Assembly (NCBI GenBank): GCA_017622175.1
Contig: JAGARQ010000003.1
Coordinates: 1-42,207, forward strand
Length of the DNA: 42,207 nt
From: Bacilli bacterium
GTDB lineage: Bacteria > Bacillota_I > Bacilli_A > RF39 > UBA660
Direction: 5' to 3'
Shown here: piece after piece, positions 36,632 through 42,207 of the stretch
Layout of the letters: each line of letters begins with the position of its first letter
Position numbering within the stretch: position 1 is the first letter of the stretch
The notes under the pieces: model-generated
Database searches by the model: none
Seen by the model: the letters and a program-made list of their open reading frames with translations, nothing else
What the model was told of the DNA's origin: nothing
Position numbers and translations under genes: made by a program

Positions 36632-37945
36632 TTAACTGTATTTCAATACAATATCATAACTATCTACTTTCCTTTTATCATATGCTGACTTTTTAATTCC
36701 AGGAATCCATACTATCTTTCCTCTAGAATCAACAACTATAGGCCAAGCATCCCTTTTGTCCATTTTTATTTTTTTATCAATAAAAATATCTTTTACTTTC
36801 TTAGAACCATCAAGTCCTTTAACCATCATTCTATCACCAATTTTTCTAGTACGAACAATAAGTGGTAATGTTATTTCCTCGCTATTAAGTCTACAAATAT
36901 CATTACTGTTGTCACTCGTATCCAAAATCTTCTCAATAACATGATTATCAGGCAATAAAACATAGTCATCAAACTCTATCTCATAGCTAGTTATTTCTAA
37001 TGTCTCACGATTTAATTCTAACATATTATAGCTCTTATTAGCAACAACCTCATTAGGTAAATTAACAAATCCATTTGCTTTATTACTATAAATAAGATTT
37101 AAAACTAAATCAATATGCTTATCATTTACTAAAATAAGATCATCTTGATAAAACTCACTAAGTAAATAATATAGAATTTCTTTCTGAATAAACTTATCCT
37201 CTTGAATAAATTTATCTAAATTTAAAGAGTTTCCCATCAAGCAACGATCCAAAGCTTTATCTCTTTCTTTATCAATAAATTTACTTGCATTACTTAACTC
37301 TTCGCTAAATTTCAGAAATTTATGATGAACATTACAATCCTCATCTTTTAAAAATGGAATTACATATTTTCGATATCTATTTCTGGTATACTTATCCTTA
37401 TCATTAGAACTATCTATAAAATATTTTACATCATTTAACTTATCATAGTCTTCCAACTCTTCCTTAGTATAATGAATCAAAGGACGTACAATTTTATATC
37501 CTTCCATAGGTACAACTTTCTTAAATCCACTATATCCACTAAGATTCGATCCCCTAACTAATCTCATCATTACAGTCTCTATTAAATCATCACCATGATG
37601 AGCTGTCATTAAATAATCAGCAGCATATTTTCTAATTAATGACTCAAAAAAATTATATCTAATATTTCTAGCTTCATTATGAAAGTTATCATCACCATAT
37701 TCTTCAATAACCATTGTTTCAAAAACAAGTTCATTATTTTTACAATATTGTTCCATAAACTTAGCTTCTTCATAACTTTCTTTTCTAACATTATGATTAA
37801 CATGTGCAATTATCAAAGATAAATTATACTTTTCTCTGATCTTTAACAACATATCAACTAATGCCATCGAATCTGGTCCACTAGAACATCCAATTACTAT
37901 AGTATCGTTAGGTTTAAACTCAAAGTTTTCTTCTATATTAATCAT
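36632..37945 (-). CDS. tilS: tRNA(Ile)-lysidine synthetase
   Basis: Converts C34 of the CAU anticodon of tRNA-Ile to lysidine, using ATP and lysine; essential for AUA decoding. 437 aa. PP-loop IVIGCSSGPDSMALVDML, IAHVNHNVRKES, MTAHHGDDLIETVMMRL, then the C-terminal domain (LIVRTRKIGDRMMVKGLDG, KIVWIPGIKKS). The PP-loop reads SSGPDS instead of the common SGGPDS. I start at ATG 37945 with AGGAGGG upstream, not at 37984. In order divIC-tilS-ftsH as in B. subtilis. Confidence 0.95.
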   Translation of the reverse strand: MINIEENFEFKPNDTIVIGCSSGPDSMALVDMLLKIREKYNLSLIIAHVNHNVRKESYEEAKFMEQYCKNNELVFETMVIEEYGDDNFHNEARNIRYNFFESLIRKYAADYLMTAHHGDDLIETVMMRLVRGSNLSGYSGFKKVVPMEGYKIVRPLIHYTKEELEDYDKLNDVKYFIDSSNDKDKYTRNRYRKYVIPFLKDEDCNVHHKFLKFSEELSNASKFIDKERDKALDRCLMGNSLNLDKFIQEDKFIQKEILYYLLSEFYQDDLILVNDKHIDLVLNLIYSNKANGFVNLPNEVVANKSYNMLELNRETLEITSYEIEFDDYVLLPDNHVIEKILDTSDNSNDICRLNSEEITLPLIVRTRKIGDRMMVKGLDGSKKVKDIFIDKKIKMDKRDAWPIVVDSRGKIVWIPGIKKSAYDKRKVDSYDIVLKYS

Positions 37946-38010
37946 AAACCCTCCTATATCCAAAACTATATAATAGTATAACATAAAACCAAAAGAAAAA
38001 GAGAAATTTA

Positions 38011-38316
38011 TTATTTTTCTGGTATTTTAATAATAAATTCTCCATCTTTTGAATATGAATACTTTTCTCTAGCATATCTAGCTATATAATCAGGGTCTTG
38101 CAATTTATTTGCATCAAGTTTAAGTTCTTTTTCTTGAGCTTGTAATTCAGCAAGTTTTTCTTCTAATTCTTGCTTTTCTTTATACTTATCAAAAATATCA
38201 ACCCAGTACTTACCAATTGTTAAAGTCATAGTAATAATAATGGCAATAGAGCCCAGTCCTAATAAAAGCATTCTCCTTGTTCTTTTCATTTTAACTGTCT
38301 TTTTTTTATTTGCCAC
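38011..38316 (-). CDS. divIC: Septum formation initiator, DivIC/FtsB family
   Basis: Bitopic division protein that acts with FtsL and FtsQ/DivIB. 101 aa: a short basic cytoplasmic part (KKKTVKMKRTRR), one membrane helix (MLLLGLGSIAIIITMTLTIG), a coiled coil (KYKEKQELEEKLAELQAQE) and the family end LQDPDYIARYAREKYSYSK. Start at GTG 38316 with AGGTGA five bases before; the in-frame GTG at 38325 is within that site. Promoter at 38372-38343. Follows yabP-yabQ as in B. subtilis. Confidence 0.9.
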   Translation of the reverse strand: MANKKKTVKMKRTRRMLLLGLGSIAIIITMTLTIGKYWVDIFDKYKEKQELEEKLAELQAQEKELKLDANKLQDPDYIARYAREKYSYSKDGEFIIKIPEK

Positions 38317-38342
38317 TATTATCACCTACCTTTTCACCATAT

Positions 38343-38372
38343 AGTATAACCCTAACAAAAATATTCTTACAA
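38343..38372 (-). promoter_or_regulatory. Promoter for divIC-tilS-ftsH
   Basis: Minus strand TTGTAA (38372-38367), 18-base spacer, TATACT (38348-38343), about 27 bases before the divIC start. Confidence 0.55.
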
Positions 38373-38403
38373 GCGATTAAACAAAATTAGATAATAATTG
38401 ACA

Positions 38404-38682
38404 CTATTTTTTTACATATTTGTCTAGCACATAAGACAAAAATAACCATCCACATAAAAACATAATAAAAAAATAAATATGTATAAAACCATTATTTAGA
38501 AGTTTTAAAATAAGAAAATAAAATAAAGACATATCTAGCATAAAAAAGAATGTTCCTATAATCTTAATTATTTTATTAACATTAAATAATATAGAATAAT
38601 TAATTCTTATAAAAATACTAAACAAAACACCATATAAAAATGAAAACAACAATGAAATTAATTGAGATTTTAAATTAATCAT
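38404..38682 (-). CDS. yabQ: YabQ-like spore protein (integral membrane)
   Basis: A small membrane protein of 92 aa with about three hydrophobic segments (about 8-26, 40-60, 68-86) and the opening LKSQLISLLFSFLYGVLFSI, which fits YabQ, needed for spore cortex in B. subtilis. It is shorter than the B. subtilis protein. It starts inside the yabP stop (ATGA overlap), implying coupled translation. The call rests mostly on gene order yabP-yabQ-divIC and topology. Confidence 0.75.
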   Translation of the reverse strand: MINLKSQLISLLFSFLYGVLFSIFIRINYSILFNVNKIIKIIGTFFFMLDMSLFYFLILKLLNNGFIHIYFFIMFLCGWLFLSYVLDKYVKK

Positions 38683-38972
38683 TTAAATAATCTACTAAAA
38701 ATACTCTCTTCTTTTTCTTTTTTAGAATTTTCTTCTACATAATTAATACTGCAAACAAAACCTTTTATAGTGACATGTCCTTGCAAAGTATCAAGTTTTA
38801 CTAATTCCAAACCTTCTCCCTTTATAATCATATATCCCATCAACGTTTCTAAAATAAATTGTGCATTATCAAAATTATCAATCTTTTTAACACCAGTAAT
38901 AACTAAATTTTTTCTTTCAAACAAACTTATTCCATGACTATAATTACTAATTCCATTATCTTGTTTATCCAT
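38679..38972 (-). CDS. yabP: YabP/YqfC-family sporulation protein
   Basis: A 97-aa protein with the YabP/YqfC core: HGISLFERKNLVITGVKKID, then FILETLMGYMIIKGEGLELVK and DTLQGHVTIKGFVCSINY. The family acts in the spore coat or cortex under mother-cell control. It ends with TGA within ATGA shared with yabQ, which shows TGA is a stop in this genome. AGGAGG lies before ATG 38972. The upstream gap to spoVG is 70 bases and includes the spoVG terminator. Confidence 0.85.
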   Translation of the reverse strand: MDKQDNGISNYSHGISLFERKNLVITGVKKIDNFDNAQFILETLMGYMIIKGEGLELVKLDTLQGHVTIKGFVCSINYVEENSKKEKEESIFSRLFK

Positions 38973-39020
38973 TGCATATTCCTCCTACTAAAGATTATGC
39001 AAAAAATAAAATTATAGAAC

Positions 39021-39044
39021 AAAAAAAAGAAGCATATGCTTCTT
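39021..39044 (-). terminator. Intrinsic terminator after spoVG
   Basis: Minus strand AAGAAGCATATGCTTCTT, a perfect inverted repeat, then a T run. The spoVG stop (39045-39043) overlaps it. Confidence 0.88.
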
Positions 39045-39318
39045 ATTCTTCTTCTGCTGCCTCTGGAGCGTTTTCATAAGCTTCTAAAATTGCTTCTTCA
39101 AACATAGAGCGAACTTCAGGGTTAATTGGATGAGCGATGTCACGATATCCACCTGTAGCTGTCTTTCGGCTTGGCATAGCTATAAATAGACCGTTGTCTC
39201 CCTCAATAATACGAATATCATGTACTGCAAAGCTATCATCTAGTAAAACAGATGCAATTCCCTTCATACGAGAACCTTCTTTTTCAATTTTACGTACATT
39301 AACTGATGTAATTTTCAT
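39043..39318 (-). CDS. spoVG: SpoVG family regulator
   Basis: Small nucleic-acid-binding regulator; in B. subtilis a SigH-dependent gene for cortex formation and asymmetric septation, in staphylococci a pleiotropic regulator. 91 aa: [53 protein letters not shown], with an acidic end. All of the family core is intact. GGGAGG precedes ATG 39318. It is flanked by yabP and a glycosyltransferase. A TTGTTG/TATAAA promoter with an 18-base spacer (39393-39364) is possible. Confidence 0.97.
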   Translation of the reverse strand: MKITSVNVRKIEKEGSRMKGIASVLLDDSFAVHDIRIIEGDNGLFIAMPSRKTATGGYRDIAHPINPEVRSMFEEAILEAYENAPEAAEEE

Positions 39319-39363
39319 GAAAATATTCCTCCCTCTTAAAGTATAACCACTTTATAAGTACAT

Positions 39364-39393
39364 TTTATAATAAATACATTGATTTTGCAACAA
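39364..39393 (-). promoter_or_regulatory. Possible promoter of spoVG
   Basis: Minus strand TTGTTG (39393-39388), 18-base spacer, TATAAA (39369-39364), about 45 bases before spoVG. A SigH-type motif could not be made out with confidence. Confidence 0.4.
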
Positions 39394-39473
39394 TTTTTAT
39401 CATTTGAATAAAACAAACTTCTAACAATAAAACAATGTAAATTAAAAATATAACAAATTAAAAACAAATAAAC

Positions 39474-39506
39474 AAAAAAAGAAAAATAAATGTTCTATTT
39501 TTCTTT
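39474..39506 (-). terminator. Intrinsic terminator after the GT2-GtrA gene
   Basis: The minus strand reads AAAGAAAAATA, loop GAACATT, TATTTTTCTTT, then T run. The stop codon (39497-39495) lies at the loop edge. Confidence 0.8.
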
Positions 39507-40589
39507 TCTTTTTAAACCAAAAACCCATTTTTGTTGAATTTGAAAACTTACTAAGAATAAAATTGCATCTACAACTATTTTAACTACACTTGGATGAATA
39601 AATTTATCTAAGAAATGATATCCCAAATTAACTAATCCCCAAGATGCAAATGTTTGACAAGCACATAAAATATAATACTTAACAATAGTATTATTACTCT
39701 TGTCAGCATTAAATACTATATTTTTATTTACTGAATAATTAAATAATGAAGAAAAAATTCTTGCCCCAACAGTAGCAATTAAAATTGATGCAGTATCTCC
39801 TAAAAATGTATCAGCAATTCCATAAAAAATTGTAAAAAGTAAAATATCTAACACTGCTGAACTAATACCAGAAAAAGCAAACTTAAAAAACTTTTTAAAC
39901 ATTACATTATATATTTTTAAAGAATCTTTAATTGGTCTAAAATGTGTTTCGCTGTTATTATTAAAGTAAATAGTTTCTATAGTAGGTTCTGAAATTTTAA
40001 TTTTTCTCTTAACAGCTTCAATAAGCATATTAATTTCATACTCAAATCTTTCACCATCTAAGGCAATACAGTCCTTAACAAACTCATATGTTAAACCTCT
40101 AAGACCTGTTTGAGTATCATTAATTTTCTTACCATACAATAATTTAAACACTTGAGTAGTAATTTTATTTCCTTTACGACTCTTAAATGGAACATATTCT
40201 AAATTAAAGTCTCTTGTACCCAAAATTAAAGTTTCCTCTTTTGCTTCATTTAATTCTGCTGCAATCTTAATAATATCATCAATTGCATGTTGACCGTCTG
40301 AATCAGCCGTAATAATACCATTAGCTTCATCAACAGAGTAATTATTAATAAAATAATTAAATCCATTCTTTAAAGCTCTACCTTTTCCTAAATTAATAGC
40401 ATGAGTTAATACAACACATCTCTTAATTTTTTCTATTTCATCAAATATTTCCTTTAATTCTTTTCTACTTCCATCATTTACAACAATTACCTCAATCAAA
40501 GAATTAGAATTAACTAATTTTTTTACATACTTAACTAAATCTTTGTCCGGATTTAAAGATGGAATTAACACTACTGTCTTTCTTTTCAT
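39495..40589 (-). CDS. GT2 glycosyltransferase fused to a GtrA-like membrane domain
   Basis: A 364-aa fusion. Residues 1-220 form a family 2 glycosyltransferase: VVLIPSLNPDKDLVKYVKKL, IVVNDGSRKEL, NLGKGRALKNGFNYF, TADSDGQH with the metal-binding DxD, and DTQTGLRG, as in dolichyl-phosphate mannosyltransferase relatives. Residues 230-360 carry about four membrane helices with the GtrA signature (RIFSSLFNYSVNKNIVF). Such proteins often make or flip polyprenyl-phosphate sugars for cell-wall decoration. Start ATG 40589, with GAGGTGA upstream. It is 58 bases after veg. Confidence 0.92.
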   Translation of the reverse strand: MKRKTVVLIPSLNPDKDLVKYVKKLVNSNSLIEVIVVNDGSRKELKEIFDEIEKIKRCVVLTHAINLGKGRALKNGFNYFINNYSVDEANGIITADSDGQHAIDDIIKIAAELNEAKEETLILGTRDFNLEYVPFKSRKGNKITTQVFKLLYGKKINDTQTGLRGLTYEFVKDCIALDGERFEYEINMLIEAVKRKIKISEPTIETIYFNNNSETHFRPIKDSLKIYNVMFKKFFKFAFSGISSAVLDILLFTIFYGIADTFLGDTASILIATVGARIFSSLFNYSVNKNIVFNADKSNNTIVKYYILCACQTFASWGLVNLGYHFLDKFIHPSVVKIVVDAILFLVSFQIQQKWVFGLKRKEK

Positions 40590-40602
40590 ATAATCACCTC
40601 AA

Positions 40603-40620
40603 ATACAATATATATTGTAT
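40603..40620. repeat. Perfect 18-bp palindrome before the GT2-GtrA gene
   Basis: ATACAATATATATTGTAT is its own reverse complement and lies just upstream of the ribosome binding site; on the minus strand it overlaps a possible extended -10 (TGATACAAT). It has no T run, so it is not a terminator. It could be an operator, or just AT-rich chance. Confidence 0.4.
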
Positions 40621-40647
40621 CATATATGAAAAAAAATAAAAAGAAAA

Positions 40648-40860
40648 CTAATCAATAATCTCTAATGTAGCAGTTAAAACATCACTATAACTATAAGATT
40701 TAGTAGAACCATCACTACTTGTAATAATAAAAATAGCTGGAAAAGTTTTAGTAATGATTCCCTCAAATATGTCTTTTTGATTCCTAGAACCATGATAAAT
40801 AAACTTGCATCTCTTCCCGACATAAGAATTAACCACTTTTATTACATTATCTATAATCAT
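40648..40860 (-). CDS. veg: Veg family protein
   Basis: A 70-aa protein of the Veg family (DUF1021), linked in B. subtilis to biofilm formation. It has the family pattern VGKRCKFIYHGSRNQKDIFE and the strongly conserved end SYSYSDVLTATLEI. ATG 40860 overlaps the yabG stop (ATGA), and yabG-veg is also the B. subtilis order. Confidence 0.9.
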   Translation of the reverse strand: MIIDNVIKVVNSYVGKRCKFIYHGSRNQKDIFEGIITKTFPAIFIITSSDGSTKSYSYSDVLTATLEIID

Positions 40861-41639
40861 CTTGGATACCCCACATACATAGTTCCATTAGTAATTATTC
40901 CACCTATGCCATCACTTCCATATTTTGTTTTTTCAATAAGTTTAATGATGTCAATACTTTGGTTTTTATCTGAAAGTGCAAGTGACGAAGCTATAATTGC
41001 CGGATCCAAAGCATGGATATTAATACGTTTTGGACTTGATGCAAAATTAGCACCAGCTTTAATTAATTCCTCGTAATTTGATTGACACGCTCCCGCAATA
41101 ATAATTAATTTATCTTGACTCTTTTCATATTTACGCGCAACCTTTACCGCATCAATAAAATTGTTAGTATTTTGATATTGACTACCCCTATCACCTTTAA
41201 CATTACGCTTATAATATGCATCATGACCAGTTATAACTACAATATCAGGTCTAAATTCCATTAAAAGATCTCCTATTTTTTCCGAAAACTCAGATTCTGA
41301 TAAAGACAAGCCATTTGCTTTGATATTCATTTTTTGATAAAAAGTCATACATCTTTCTAAATAATCATTATCACCATCAATATGTAAAATCTTTCCGGGT
41401 AAATAAAAATACTGACTTCTATCTAAGCTTACTTCTCTAATATTAGCATCAATAATTTCATTATCAGACGAATTGTAATTATAATTAATATTAACTAAAT
41501 CAGAAATATCACTATCAGCTAAAAGTCTTAAATCAACTCCCTTTAAAAACACCTTATTGCCGTCAAAACCTATTATTTTAAAAACTATATCATGCTGATG
41601 AGATACTCTAGTTACTAAGTCTCCTATTTTAAAATTCAA
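40857..41639 (-). CDS. yabG: YabG-type sporulation-specific protease
   Basis: Family U57 peptidase that processes spore coat proteins in B. subtilis. About 260 aa, close to the family length. It has FKIGDLVTRVSHQHDIVFKI, DIVVITGHDAYYKRN, IIIAGACQSNYEELIKAGAN and the typical SPKRINIHALDPAIIA. Start is uncertain: I prefer TTG 41639, nine bases after GGAG; the ATG at 41648 touches the same GGAG directly, and a frame reaches 41654. It ends with TGA in an ATGA overlap with veg. Confidence 0.92.
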   Translation of the reverse strand: MNFKIGDLVTRVSHQHDIVFKIIGFDGNKVFLKGVDLRLLADSDISDLVNINYNYNSSDNEIIDANIREVSLDRSQYFYLPGKILHIDGDNDYLERCMTFYQKMNIKANGLSLSESEFSEKIGDLLMEFRPDIVVITGHDAYYKRNVKGDRGSQYQNTNNFIDAVKVARKYEKSQDKLIIIAGACQSNYEELIKAGANFASSPKRINIHALDPAIIASSLALSDKNQSIDIIKLIEKTKYGSDGIGGIITNGTMYVGYPR

Positions 41640-41683
41640 AAAAATCATCTCCAATAAAGCATATGAAGAAAACTATTTTTTAG

Positions 41684-41708
41684 CACAAAAAAAGCACAGA
41701 AGTGCTTT
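41684..41708 (-). terminator. Intrinsic terminator after the NlpC/P60 gene
   Basis: The minus strand reads AAAGCAC, loop TTCT, GTGCTTT, then T run. The stop (41709-41707) overlaps the stem. Confidence 0.9.
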
Positions 41709-42207
41709 ATATACCAGTTGGAATATTTGAAATAGAATCTTTCGGATACTTCTTAGCAATGCTTTCTCCTTTTGCTATCCAATAACCAGATGTTTTACTA
41801 TAAGAATGATTACTTAAACACATACCAGGACCTTTACCAGCAGCTTCAGCACAAATAAATCCAGTATCTGTTTTACCAACAATTAGTTTAACATGACCAT
41901 CAGAAACAATAAAATCTCCAACATCCCCATTATCTTTTTTCAATGCATATTTATCAAAAGACCAGAACCAAGGATATTGTCCTCTATTAATATCATATCC
42001 CGCATTAACATATGCCCAGGTTGTAAATCCCGAACAATCAAGTCCATAGTAATAGTACCAAACATCATATGTATCAGAATATTTAGTTTTATATATTCCC
42101 CAAGATTTGTCAGCGCCATACTCCCAAGATTTTCCACCCCACCAATAAGGTAGTTTAATTTTGTACTTTTGTGCAAGAACAGTTTGCATTGCAACTCCTG
42201 CTGTTGC
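41707..42207 (-). CDS. NlpC/P60-type cell-wall hydrolase (5' part beyond the window edge)
   Basis: Cysteine peptidase of the NlpC/P60 fold, which cuts peptidoglycan stem peptides. The open frame runs through the window edge at 42207 with no start, so only the C-terminal 166 residues are seen. Catalytic Cys is in YGLDCSGFTTWAYVNAGYD and the His in SDGHVKLIVG. The N-terminal part of the domain is unusually rich in Trp and Tyr (LPYWWGGKSWEYG, DVWYYYYGLD). An exported enzyme is likely but the signal peptide would lie outside the window. Confidence 0.87.
   Translation of the reverse strand, partial: ATAGVAMQTVLAQKYKIKLPYWWGGKSWEYGADKSWGIYKTKYSDTYDVWYYYYGLDCSGFTTWAYVNAGYDINRGQYPWFWSFDKYALKKDNGDVGDFIVSDGHVKLIVGKTDTGFICAEAAGKGPGMCLSNHSYSKTSGYWIAKGESIAKKYPKDSISNIPTGI

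Noticed and set aside
1-42207. tRNA or rRNA genes, CRISPR arrays, insertion sequences or prophage
   Set aside because: No cloverleaf-like stretch, no spaced direct repeats, and no transposase or integrase reading frame was seen; gaps between genes are short and filled by leaders, promoters and terminators.

Overview
The window is a low-GC Bacillota-type chromosome segment, most like a gut member of class Bacilli near the RF39/Erysipelotrichia/Mollicutes border. The reasons are AT-rich codon usage, gene order shared with Bacillus subtilis, sporulation relics or genes (spoVG, yabP, yabQ, yabG, sigH-like), and Asn at the RpoB rifampicin-site position where Mollicutes carry it. TGA is read as stop (yabP and yabG end in TGA within ATGA overlaps), so this is not the Mycoplasma code. 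Placement below class cannot be made from the window alone. No rRNA, tRNA, CRISPR or insertion sequence was seen. Almost every gene lies on the minus strand; only femX (5734-6978) is on the plus strand.

Reading along the minus strand from the right: a partial NlpC/P60 hydrolase (42207-41707); yabG-veg; a GT2-GtrA fusion; spoVG; yabP-yabQ; divIC-tilS-ftsH; a frameshifted mscL; dusB, a small ORF and lysS; a membrane transporter with a histone-H1-like loop; clpC and cysS; mrnC-rlmB-sigH; a kinase-like tail-anchored protein; secE-nusG-rplK-rplA-rplJ-rplL; rsmC-like(ybxB)-rpoB-rpoC; rpsL-rpsG-fusA-tuf. Up to tuf this follows the B. subtilis origin-proximal order yabG to tufA, strongly compressed. 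Several genes usual in B. subtilis are absent (rpmG, yacP, the L7Ae-like ybxF, hpt, ctsR-mcsAB and others), and a few others are inserted.

Left of tuf lie femX (divergent) and murD-DUF1653-eno, then two prolyl-tRNA synthetases of different evolutionary type. The archaeal/eukaryal-type gene comes first and the bacterial type second (cut by the window edge). Each follows its own proline T-box riboswitch with specifier codon CCU. The second T-box starts a few bases after the first gene's stop, so the second gene may be gated by both.

Regulatory layout: sigma-A-type promoters with 17-base spacers are readable before the first proS, femX, rpsL, rsmC-rpoB and secE. An L10 leader and L1/L11-type leader hairpins lie in the ribosomal cluster. 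At least ten intrinsic terminators physically overlap the stop codon of the gene they end, a pattern linked in Bacillota to transcription that outruns translation. The points most worth a second look are the serial ProRS T-boxes with an intervening small ORF, the polycationic loop in the transporter, the Rho_N-like tail on FtsH, the kinase-like protein in the place of rpmG, the A10 frameshift in mscL, and the natural RpoB/S12 drug-site substitutions.
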